A DNA stretch of 64,000 nucleotides from Roseospirillum parvum. GTDB taxonomy: Bacteria > Pseudomonadota > Alphaproteobacteria > Rhodospirillales > Rhodospirillaceae. A program made the translations under genes and the position numbers. Below the pieces are notes generated by a model. The model was not told the DNA's origin. It saw nothing but the letters and a program-made list of their open reading frames with translations, and searched no databases. The stretch spans positions 351,093 to 415,092 of the forward strand of contig NZ_FNCV01000001.1 in assembly GCF_900100455.1 (NCBI RefSeq), given 5' to 3'. This document shows, piece by piece, positions 56,776-64,000 of this stretch (positions are counted from its first letter, which is position 1; the number at the start of each line of letters is the position of its first letter).

Positions 56776-58047
56776 CTACATCAGGGCGCGCCAGCCGATG
56801 TCGCGGCGGCAGAAGCCGCCCGGCCAGTCCAGCTTGTCGATGGCGGTGTAGGCCCGCTGGTGGGCCTCGGCCAGGGTGGCGCCGGTGGCGGTGATGCCGA
56901 GCACCCGGCCGCCGGCGGCGGTGACGTTGCCGGCCTCGTCCAGCCGGGTGCCGGCGTGCAGCACGGCCACCCCGTCGACCGCCTCGGCGTCGGCGAGGCC
57001 GGCAATCACGCTGCCTTTTTCCACCGCGCCGGGATAGCCGTTGGCGGCCATGACCACGCAGATGGCACTCTCCGGGGACCACGCCAGGGTGATCTCGCCC
57101 AGCCGACCGGTGCAGGCGGCGTCGAGCACCTGGGCCAGATCGCTGTTCAGGCGGGCGAGCAGCACCTGGCATTCCGGATCGCCGAAGCGGACGTTGAATT
57201 CCAGCACCTTGATGCCGCTGTCGGTGATCATCAGGCCGGCGAACAGCACCCCGCGGAAGGGCCGGCCCTCGGCCACCATGGCCCGCGCCGTGGGGCGCAT
57301 CACGTGCTCGACGATCCACGCCTCGGTGGCGGCGTCGACCGCCGGGGTGGGGGCGTAGGCGCCCATGCCGCCGGTGTTGGGGCCGGTGTCGCCGGCGCCC
57401 ACCGCCTTGTGGTCCTGGGCCGCCCCCAGGGGCAACACGTCCTCGCCGTCGATCAGGGCGAAGAAGCTGGCCTCCTGGCCTTCCAGGAATTCTTCCACCA
57501 CCACCTCGGCGCCGGCGCCGCCGAAGGCGTTTTCGGTCATCATGGCGTCGATGGTGGCCTCGGCCTCGGCGGTGCTGTGGCAGATCACCACGCCCTTGCC
57601 GGCGGCCAGCCCGTCGGCCTTGACCACGATCGGCGCGCCCTGCTGGTGGACGAAGGCCTTGGCCGCCTCGGGATCGGTGAAGCGGCCGTAGGCGGCGGTG
57701 GGGATGTCATGGCGGGCCAGCAGGTCCTTCATGTAGCCCTTGGAGCCTTCCAGCTCGGCCGCCTGGGCGCGGGGCCCGAAGGCGCGGATGCCGGCCGCCT
57801 CCAGCCGGTCGACCAGCCCCTTGACCAGCGGCGCCTCGGGGCCGACCACCACCAGGTCGATGGCTTCGGCACGGGCGCAGGCGACCAGGGCCTCGATGTC
57901 CTCGGCGCCGACCGGTAGGCAGGTCGCCACCTGGGCGATGCCGGCGTTGCCCGGGGCGCAGAACAGGGCGCTGCAGGTGGGGGCCGCCGCCAGGGCACGG
58001 CACAGGGCATGTTCGCGGCCACCGCCGCCGACCACCAGGATGCGCAT
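56776..58047 (-). CDS. purD: Phosphoribosylamine-glycine ligase PurD
   Basis: ATP-grasp enzyme of purine synthesis that forms GAR from phosphoribosylamine, glycine and ATP; 423 aa. The N-terminal [19 protein letters not shown] is diagnostic, followed by [16 protein letters not shown], the ATP-grasp segment [29 protein letters not shown] and [16 protein letters not shown] 58047 was chosen because it has AGGAG about 8 bases upstream and gives the exact family N-terminus; the open frame continues upstream into the opposing xseA gene. Only 55 bases separate it from the divergent xseA start, so the promoters must overlap or be very short. Confidence 0.97.
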   Translation of the reverse strand: MRILVVGGGGREHALCRALAAAPTCSALFCAPGNAGIAQVATCLPVGAEDIEALVACARAEAIDLVVVGPEAPLVKGLVDRLEAAGIRAFGPRAQAAELEGSKGYMKDLLARHDIPTAAYGRFTDPEAAKAFVHQQGAPIVVKADGLAAGKGVVICHSTAEAEATIDAMMTENAFGGAGAEVVVEEFLEGQEASFFALIDGEDVLPLGAAQDHKAVGAGDTGPNTGGMGAYAPTPAVDAATEAWIVEHVMRPTARAMVAEGRPFRGVLFAGLMITDSGIKVLEFNVRFGDPECQVLLARLNSDLAQVLDAACTGRLGEITLAWSPESAICVVMAANGYPGAVEKGSVIAGLADAEAVDGVAVLHAGTRLDEAGNVTAAGGRVLGITATGATLAEAHQRAYTAIDKLDWPGGFCRRDIGWRALM

Positions 58048-58102
58048 GGGGCAAGCTCCTTGGGTTTCCAGAATGGTCCGACTTGTAGCACAATCGGCGG
58101 CC

Positions 58103-59689
58103 ATGACGACCCCCTCGCACCCCACCCCGCCGGAAACCGCCCACAACCGCCCGGAGATGACGGTCTCCGAGCTGTCCGCCTCGCTCAAGCGCACGGTCGA
58201 GGATGCTTTCGGCCAGGTCAGGGTGCGCGGCGAGATCAGCCAGCCCAAGGTGGCCGGCTCGGGCCATTGCTACCTGCGCCTGAAGGACGACCGGGCGGTG
58301 CTCGACGGGGTCATCTGGCGCGGCGTCATGGGGCGCCTGTCGCTGCGCCCCGAGGAAGGCATGGAGGTGATCGCCGAGGGCCGGCTGTCCACCTACCCGG
58401 GGCGGTCGAGCTATCAGATCGTCATCGAGTCGCTGGAGCTGGCCGGCGAGGGGGCACTGCTCAAGCTGCTGGAGGAGCGCAAGCGGAAGCTGGCCGCCGA
58501 GGGCCTGTTTGCCGCCGAGCGCAAGAAGCCGCTGCCCTTCCTGCCCCGGGTGATCGGGCTGGTCACCTCGCCCACCGGGGCGGTGATCCGCGACATCCTG
58601 CACCGGCTGGCCGACCGTTTTCCGGTTCGCGTGCTGCTCATCCCGGTGCGCGTCCAGGGCGAGGGGGCGGCCGGCGAGGTGGCCGCCGCCGTCGCCGCCT
58701 TCAACCGCCTGGCCCCGGGGCCGGCCGACGGGCCCCGGCCGCCGCGCCCGGACCTTCTGATCGTCGCCCGGGGGGGCGGCTCGCTGGAGGACCTGTGGGC
58801 CTTCAACGAGGAAGAGGTGGTGCGCGCCGTCGCCGCCTCGGCCATTCCGGTCATCTCGGCGGTCGGGCACGAGACCGACACCACCCTGATCGACTACGCC
58901 GCCGACCGCCGCGCCCCCACCCCCACCGGGGCCGCCGAGTACGCGGTGCCGGTGCGCCTGGAGTTGCGGGCCCAGGTGGGCGACCTGGGCGGCCGGCTGG
59001 ACGCCGGCTTGGCCCGCCGCCTGGATGCCTGGGCGGGCGAGGTGCGCGGCCTGGGGCGGGGCATTCCGCCGCTTGGCCGGCTGGTCGAGGAGGCCGCCCA
59101 GCGTCTGGATGACCGCGCCGAGCGGCTGGCCCAGGCGATGGCCGGGGTGCTGGAAGGGCGCCGCGCCCGCCTCGCCGAACGGGCCGCCCGGCTGCCCACC
59201 CCGACCGCCCAGATCAGCGCCCGGGAGACGGCCCTCGGGGTGGCCGGGCAGGGGTTGGCCCGGGCCTGGGCGACGGCGGCGCGCGAGCGGGCGACGGCGC
59301 TGGCCCATCTGGGCGGGCGCCTCGCCGCCGAGCCGATCAAACGCCAGGCCGAGCGTGGCGAAGGCCGCCTCGGCGAGTTGGAGGCCCGGCTGGACGGCGC
59401 CGCCGGGCGCCGGCTGGCCGCCTTGGACGAGCGGCTGGCCCAGGTGGCGGCGCGGCTGGAGGGGGCTTCCTACAAGCGGGTGCTGGAGCGCGGCTACGTG
59501 GCGGTGACCGATGCCGAGGGCGCCTGTGTCACCGCCGCCGGGGCCCTGGGCGCCGGGCAGGCGGTGCGGCTGGCCTTCCATGACGGCAGCGTGGGGGCGG
59601 TGGTCGAGGGGGGCAGTCCCCCCACGGCCAAGCCCAAACCCAAACCGGCCGCCAAAGCCAAGCCACCGACCCAGGGGAGTCTGCTGTGA
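58103..59689 (+). CDS. xseA: Exodeoxyribonuclease VII large subunit XseA
   Basis: Large subunit of exonuclease VII, which degrades single-stranded DNA; 528 aa. An N-terminal OB fold (residues 15-110: [38 protein letters not shown]) is followed by the catalytic region with [18 protein letters not shown] and [19 protein letters not shown]-like motifs, [13 protein letters not shown], then a long coiled-coil Ala/Arg-rich part and a Lys/Pro-rich tail. Start ATG 58103; no strong ribosome site, so a leaderless or short-leader transcript is possible. It is divergent from purD, as in many alphaproteobacteria. The M23 gene overlaps its stop. Confidence 0.96.
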   Translation: MTTPSHPTPPETAHNRPEMTVSELSASLKRTVEDAFGQVRVRGEISQPKVAGSGHCYLRLKDDRAVLDGVIWRGVMGRLSLRPEEGMEVIAEGRLSTYPGRSSYQIVIESLELAGEGALLKLLEERKRKLAAEGLFAAERKKPLPFLPRVIGLVTSPTGAVIRDILHRLADRFPVRVLLIPVRVQGEGAAGEVAAAVAAFNRLAPGPADGPRPPRPDLLIVARGGGSLEDLWAFNEEEVVRAVAASAIPVISAVGHETDTTLIDYAADRRAPTPTGAAEYAVPVRLELRAQVGDLGGRLDAGLARRLDAWAGEVRGLGRGIPPLGRLVEEAAQRLDDRAERLAQAMAGVLEGRRARLAERAARLPTPTAQISARETALGVAGQGLARAWATAARERATALAHLGGRLAAEPIKRQAERGEGRLGELEARLDGAAGRRLAALDERLAQVAARLEGASYKRVLERGYVAVTDAEGACVTAAGALGAGQAVRLAFHDGSVGAVVEGGSPPTAKPKPKPAAKAKPPTQGSLL

Positions 59690-60513
59690 GAGTCTTCGCG
59701 GCGCTGCTGATTGTCCTGTGTCTGGCGCTGGGGAGCCTCCCGGCGGCGGCCCTGGATCTCTCCGGGCGGCTGACCCAGGGCGGGCTGGCGCTGGGCCACA
59801 CCGTGCCCGGCGCCACCGTCGCCCTGGACGGCCGCGCCGTGCCGGTGGACGGACAGGGGCGGTTCGTCGTCGGCTTCGGGCGCGATGCCCCGGCCCGGGT
59901 GGCGCTTACCGTGACCCGTCCCGACGGCAGCGCCGAGACCCGGCGTCTCGCCATCGCCCCGGTGGCCTGGCCCGAACAGCACATCGACGGCCTGCCGCCG
60001 GCCCAGGTCACCCCCGACCCGGAACGCCTGAAGCGCATCCGCGCCGAGGCCGAGCTGATCCGCCAGGCCCGGGCCATCGACACCCCCGAGCCGCGCTTCC
60101 TGGCCGGCATGATCCGCCCGGTCGAAGGCACGGTCAGCGGCGTCTTCGGCAGCCGGCGCATCCTCAACGGCGAGCCCCGGGCGCCCCACTCGGGGCTCGA
60201 CATCGCCGCGCCGGCCGGCACCCCGGTCAAGGCCGCCGCCGCCGGCACGGTGACCCTGGTCCATGACGACATGTTCTATACCGGCGGCACGGTGATGATC
60301 GACCACGGCCAGGGGGTGGCCACGGTCTATGCCCATCTGGCCCGGGTCGATGTGGGCGAAGGTCAGCCGGTGGGGGCCGGCGCGCCCATCGGCACGGTCG
60401 GCGCAAGCGGCCGGGCCACCGGGCCGCATCTGCACTTCGGGGTGTCCTGGTGGGATGTTCGCCTCGACCCCGAGGCGGTGCTGGCCGTGCTCGCCCCGCC
60501 CGAGGCCGAGTGA
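59686..60513 (+). CDS. M23-family (LytM) periplasmic peptidase
   Basis: 275-aa exported protein. The signal peptide (about 1-22) ends PAAA-LDL. A beta-rich N-terminal part (25-130) is followed by an M23 domain (about 145-270) with zinc motifs HSGLDIAAP (HxxxD) and HLHFG (HxH), and VDVGEGQPVGAGAPIGTVGA between. These residues indicate an active endopeptidase that cuts peptidoglycan cross-bridges. It starts with GTG overlapping the xseA stop by four bases (GTGA), so it is translationally coupled. It converges with the next gene (7-base gap). Confidence 0.93.
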   Translation: MRVFAALLIVLCLALGSLPAAALDLSGRLTQGGLALGHTVPGATVALDGRAVPVDGQGRFVVGFGRDAPARVALTVTRPDGSAETRRLAIAPVAWPEQHIDGLPPAQVTPDPERLKRIRAEAELIRQARAIDTPEPRFLAGMIRPVEGTVSGVFGSRRILNGEPRAPHSGLDIAAPAGTPVKAAAAGTVTLVHDDMFYTGGTVMIDHGQGVATVYAHLARVDVGEGQPVGAGAPIGTVGASGRATGPHLHFGVSWWDVRLDPEAVLAVLAPPEAE

Positions 60514-60520
60514 GCCGGGA

Positions 60521-61282
60521 TCAGGGCGGCGCCCCCTCGCGCAGGACCCGAAAACCCACGGTGTAGCTGCCGGCCCCGGCCGGCTGGCGGTTGCGCGCCG
60601 TCACCCGGGCCTGGGCGGCGATGTAGTACCACGCCCCGCCGCGCAGGGCGCGGCTGGTGCAGTCGCCCTGGCGCAGGGGGCGGCCGTCGCGGGGGTGGTG
60701 GGCGACCGTCGGCGCCCAGCAGTCGGCGGTCCACTCCAGCACGTTGCCGACGGTGTCGAACAGGCCCCAGGGGTTGGCCGGGAAGGTGCCCACCGGGGCG
60801 CTGCCCTGGCCGCTCCAGGGCGAGCCGCTGCCCAGGGTGTTGGCCCGGCCGGCGCCGATCTCCTCGCCCCACCAGTAGGCCGTGTCGGTGCCGGCGCGGG
60901 CGCCGTGGACCCATTCGGCCTCCGAGGGCAGGCGGTAGGGGTGGCCGCTTCGCGCCGTCAGCCAGTCGGTGTAGGCGGTGACGGCGGCCAGATCGAGATT
61001 GATCACCGGCCGGGCGCCACGCCCCCAGCCGTGGTCGTCCTGGCCGCCCGGGCAGGCGCCCTGGGCGACACAGGCGGCGTAGTGGTCGAAGGTGATCTCG
61101 GTGGCCGAGAGGGCGTAGGGGGCGGCCAGGGTGACCGTCACCGTGTCGCCAAGCCGCACCGTGCCCGGCGGGATGGGCGCCATCAGCGGGCAGGCCGCGC
61201 AGTCGCGGAACATCGCCGCCGGCTCGGCCCGCCCCGGCAGCGGAGCCAGCAGGGCCAGCAGCAGGGGGGCGACGCGGCGCAC
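60521..61282 (-). CDS. Exported formylglycine-generating-enzyme-like protein
   Basis: 253-aa protein with an N-terminal signal (about 1-19, LLLALLAPLPGRAE) and a SUMF1/FGE-sulfatase domain: APYALSATEITFDHYAACVA, RPVINLDLAAVTAYTDWLTA, YRLPSEAEWVHGARAGTDTAYWWG, NPWGLFDTVGNVLEWTADCW and RALRGGAWYYIAAQARVTAR. Such domains are often ligand-binding or scaffold domains rather than true formylglycine enzymes. No sulfatase gene is nearby. It starts (GTG 61282) 5 bases after the CheB-CheR fusion stop, so it is probably co-transcribed with it. Function uncertain. Confidence 0.82.
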   Translation of the reverse strand: MRRVAPLLLALLAPLPGRAEPAAMFRDCAACPLMAPIPPGTVRLGDTVTVTLAAPYALSATEITFDHYAACVAQGACPGGQDDHGWGRGARPVINLDLAAVTAYTDWLTARSGHPYRLPSEAEWVHGARAGTDTAYWWGEEIGAGRANTLGSGSPWSGQGSAPVGTFPANPWGLFDTVGNVLEWTADCWAPTVAHHPRDGRPLRQGDCTSRALRGGAWYYIAAQARVTARNRQPAGAGSYTVGFRVLREGAPP

Positions 61283-61287
61283 CGGGA

Positions 61288-64000
61288 TCAGTCGTTGGCG
61301 GTGCGTGGGATGAAGGTCATGACCACGCCGGTCGGCACGTCGTGCTCGTTGAGGTAGGGCACGAAGCGCATCCAGTAGTGGAGGTTGCCCTTGGGCACGT
61401 CCTCTTCGTGGGACGCGCCGGCCTCGATCACCTCGCGCAGGATGTCGCGCAGGCCCGGGATGTCGAGATGGCAGGGCAGCGAGGTGACGGTCTGCCCCAC
61501 GTCATCGGGCATCAGCTCGAAGATTTCCTTGGCGAAGACGTTGAAGCGGGTCACCCGGAGCCCCTTGTCGACCACCACCAGCGGGAAGCCGACGCTCTTC
61601 TGGATGTTCTCCAGGTCCTGGTTGGCGGCGGCCAGCTCGGCCGACTTGATCTGCAACTCCTCGTTGACCGTGGTCAACTCCTCGTTGGTCGATTGGAGTT
61701 CCTCGTTGGCGGTTTCCAGTTCCTCGTTGGAGCTTTGCAGCTCCTCGTTGGAGCTTTGCAACTCCTCGTTCAGGGACTGCAACTCCTCGTTCGAGGTTTC
61801 CAGCTCCTCGACCACGGTTTGCAGGTTTTCCCGGGTCGCCGCCAGTTCCTGTTCCAGCTCGCGGGTGCGCGGGCCGTACTCCGCCGGCGCCCCGTCGCCC
61901 CAGCCCTCGGGCGGTGGTTCCATGCGCTCGAAGGAGACCAGGAAATTGCCGTCGGTGGCCTGCCCCAGCGGGCGCACCGAGATGCGTGCCGACAGGCCGC
62001 CTTCCTCGCCGTTGTCCAGGCGCACGCCGGGCCCGGTGGCGGCTTCGCCCGACTGCTGGGCGCGCACGAAGACGGTGCGCAACTCGCCGCGCACCTCGCG
62101 CCGGGCCATCGAGAAGGCGTTGAGGTCCGGGGTTCCCGGAGCCAGGCTGAGATAGGGCGAGACGTCACCATGGATGTGCAGGATGCGCCCGGTGGTGTCG
62201 AGGATGCACGACGACGGCGCATAGGCGGCGAGCAGCGAATTGGCCGCCAGATCGGCCAGGGTCGGCTCGCGGGTCATCTCGCGCCTCAGGCCGACGGCGG
62301 TGCCCATCTGCTCGCGCCCCACACCGGGGCGGGGCTGGAAGACGTCGGTCAGGTCGCGGGTCGGCTGACGGGCCTCGCCCAGGCGGCGGTAGATTTTCCA
62401 CTTCTTGTCCACGGTGTGGAACTGCCCGGTCGCCGCGCCGACCGACTCGGACTTGCCGAGCATCAGGTATTTGCCCGGATTGAGGGCGTAGTGGAAAATG
62501 TTGATGATCTTGGTTTGCAGCGGATTGTTGAAGTAGATCAGAAGGTTGCGGCAACTGATCAGGTCGATGCGCAAAAACGGCGGGTCCTGGATCAGGTCGT
62601 GCTTGGCGAACACGATCATGTCGCGGATGTACTTCACCACCTGGAAAAATCCGCTGCGGGCGACGAAGTACTGCTTCAGCATCTCTTTCGAGATGTTCTT
62701 GAGCTGGGCATCCGAGTAGACCGCCTTGCGGGCCCGGCCCAGGGCGTCGGCGTCCACATCGGTGGCGAAGATCTGCACTTGGTAGTTCTGCAACTCCGAG
62801 CCCAGGGTCTCGGCCAGCAGGATGGCCAGCGAGTAGGCTTCCTCGCCCGAGGCGCACCCCGGAACCCAGACGCGGATGGAATCGCCCGGCTTCTTGGTTT
62901 TGACGATGTCGGGGATGATGCGGGCCAGGGCGTCGAAGGCCTCGGTGTCGCGGAAGAAACTGGTCACCGAGATCAGGATGTCGTTCCGAAGCTGCTCCAA
63001 CTCGCCCGGGTTTTCCTCCACGTAGGCGATGTACTCGTCCAGCGTCAGCCGGCGCACGGCCGACATGCGGCGCTTCAGGCGCCGGCCGATGGTGGTCGTC
63101 TTGTAGTTGGCGAAGTCGATGCCGTGGCGCCGCTTGATCATCATCAAAAGGCGCTTCAGGCCGTCCGATTCCTCGGGGGCCTCGGTCGGCAGGTCGGGCC
63201 GGTTGGGGTTGGTCAGGACGTCGAGGATTTCCTCGCCCATCTGGTCCGGCGGCAGCACGAAGTCGATGCAGCCGGTGTCGATGGCCGCCTTGGGCATGCC
63301 GTTGTAGCGCGCCGTCTTCTCGTCCTGGGCGAGGCAGATGCCGCCGGCCGCCTTGATGGCACGCACCCCGTGCGCCCCATCCGAGCCGGTGCCCGACAGG
63401 ATGATGCCGACCGCGTTCTCTCCCTGATCCTCGGCCAGGGCGGTGAAGAAGTAGTCGACCGAGGGCTTGGGGCCGACCGCGGCGTGGGGCTCGCGCAGGA
63501 GCAACTGGCCGTCGCTGATGTCGAGGTCGTGGTTGGGCGGCGTGATGTAGACGGTGTCGGCCTCCAGGCGCTGACCGTCCTTGATGTCGACCACCTTCAT
63601 CTGGGTCTGCCGGCTCAACAACTGGGTCAGCATGCTGGGATGCTGCGGCGCCATGTGCTGGACCACCACGTAGGCCATCGGCGAAGTGGGCGGCAGGTTG
63701 GTGATCAGGTGGCCCAGGGCCTCCAGCCCACCGGCCGAGGCGGCGATGCCGACCACGATCAGCTTCTTGCGCCGCTGCCCGCGACCCCGCCGGGCCGGGG
63801 CATCTTCCCCGGTTTCGCTGTCCGCGTCGGTTTCGCTCTCCGCGTCGGGGTCGAGGTCTGGATCGTCGTCGGGGGCGTCCGGGTCCGGATCGGGGTTCAA
63901 CGCGAGGTCCACCGCAAGGTCCACCTCTGGATCGATGTCGAGGTCGTCGCTCGCATCATCCCGGGGGGGCGCGGTGTCGCGGGCTTCCTCCGCGGCGGGC
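61288..64000 (-). CDS. CheB-CheR-PAS fusion protein, 5' end cut by window edge
   Basis: At least 903 residues visible. The frame is open to the window edge with an acidic, Asp-rich sequence on both sides of the GTG at 63924, so the real start is probably outside. The order is an acidic low-complexity region, CheB methylesterase (ASAGGLEALGH, QHMAPQHPSMLTQLL, GTGSDGAHGVRAIKAAGG), CheR methyltransferase (ISVTSFFRDTEAFDALAR, VWVPGCASGEEAYSLAILLA, ISCRNLLIYFNN), a PAS-like part, a heptad coiled coil built from NEELQS(S/T) repeats, and a C-terminal PAS (VGFPLVVVDKGLRVTRFN). No receiver, kinase or GGDEF domain follows. Such fusions usually act in chemosensory or blue-light signalling. No other che gene is in the window. 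Confidence 0.93.
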   Translation of the reverse strand, partial: PAAEEARDTAPPRDDASDDLDIDPEVDLAVDLALNPDPDPDAPDDDPDLDPDAESETDADSETGEDAPARRGRGQRRKKLIVVGIAASAGGLEALGHLITNLPPTSPMAYVVVQHMAPQHPSMLTQLLSRQTQMKVVDIKDGQRLEADTVYITPPNHDLDISDGQLLLREPHAAVGPKPSVDYFFTALAEDQGENAVGIILSGTGSDGAHGVRAIKAAGGICLAQDEKTARYNGMPKAAIDTGCIDFVLPPDQMGEEILDVLTNPNRPDLPTEAPEESDGLKRLLMMIKRRHGIDFANYKTTTIGRRLKRRMSAVRRLTLDEYIAYVEENPGELEQLRNDILISVTSFFRDTEAFDALARIIPDIVKTKKPGDSIRVWVPGCASGEEAYSLAILLAETLGSELQNYQVQIFATDVDADALGRARKAVYSDAQLKNISKEMLKQYFVARSGFFQVVKYIRDMIVFAKHDLIQDPPFLRIDLISCRNLLIYFNNPLQTKIINIFHYALNPGKYLMLGKSESVGAATGQFHTVDKKWKIYRRLGEARQPTRDLTDVFQPRPGVGREQMGTAVGLRREMTREPTLADLAANSLLAAYAPSSCILDTTGRILHIHGDVSPYLSLAPGTPDLNAFSMARREVRGELRTVFVRAQQSGEAATGPGVRLDNGEEGGLSARISVRPLGQATDGNFLVSFERMEPPPEGWGDGAPAEYGPRTRELEQELAATRENLQTVVEELETSNEELQSLNEELQSSNEELQSSNEELETANEELQSTNEELTTVNEELQIKSAELAAANQDLENIQKSVGFPLVVVDKGLRVTRFNVFAKEIFELMPDDVGQTVTSLPCHLDIPGLRDILREVIEAGASHEEDVPKGNLHYWMRFVPYLNEHDVPTGVVMTFIPRTAND

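Overview
The window is high-GC alphaproteobacterial chromosome. It probably comes from a Rhodospirillales relative (Rhodospirillaceae type), a taxon guess based on gene content and order only. The supporting points are a separate Fo operon (atpI-atpB-atpE-atpG-atpF, with both b and b' subunits), aerobic cobaltochelatase genes cobS-cobT, a class I PHA synthase, a TRAP C4-dicarboxylate transporter, the divergent purD/xseA pair, and palindromic intergenic repeats of the kind common in this class. No tRNA, rRNA, CRISPR array, transposase or phage gene was seen.

Layout. 0-6 kb (minus strand): the 5' part of cobT, cobS, the Fo operon, then hsp20 followed by a DUF1150 gene. 6-11 kb (plus): dctP-dctQ-dctM and a FAD oxidoreductase. 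10.8-13.2 kb (minus): phaC and a small membrane protein. 13.6-16.6 kb (plus): an OmpA-domain lipoprotein and lepA. 16.8-22.3 kb: an accessory-looking envelope group made of a rhodanese lipoprotein, a CHASE2 protein with no output domain, two related small exported proteins (the second frameshifted) and an M48 metalloprotease lipoprotein. 22.4-27.3 kb (minus): ssb, gyrA, coaD and a periplasmic cyclophilin. 27.5 kb: a branched-chain amino-acid-type binding protein.

The centre, 29-51 kb, holds two paralogous giant genes for acidic, repeat-built proteins of 1576 and 5496 residues with type I secretion C-termini. They share a nearly identical N-terminal module ending in an AAAAG/poly-Gly linker, reminiscent of LapA-type retained adhesins. 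They also share two conserved sequence blocks upstream of their starts, which suggests common control. The larger protein has tandem ~158-residue repeats, a DUF4114-like domain and a VWA domain with a MIDAS motif. It is followed by a remarkable tandem array of about six terminator-like hairpins. No type I transporter lies in the window, so secretion must depend on genes elsewhere.

The right end (51.6-64 kb) carries a PhoX-type phosphatase, an exported rubredoxin-like protein, clpB, purD, xseA with an overlapping M23 peptidase gene, a formylglycine-generating-enzyme-like exported protein and a CheB-CheR-PAS fusion cut by the window edge.

The most interesting material is the giant adhesin pair with its shared upstream elements and terminator array. 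Next come the CHASE2/SH3-like/M48 group and several unusual intergenic repeats. Very long open frames opposite the giant genes and other GC-rich genes are codon-aligned shadows and are not annotated as genes.
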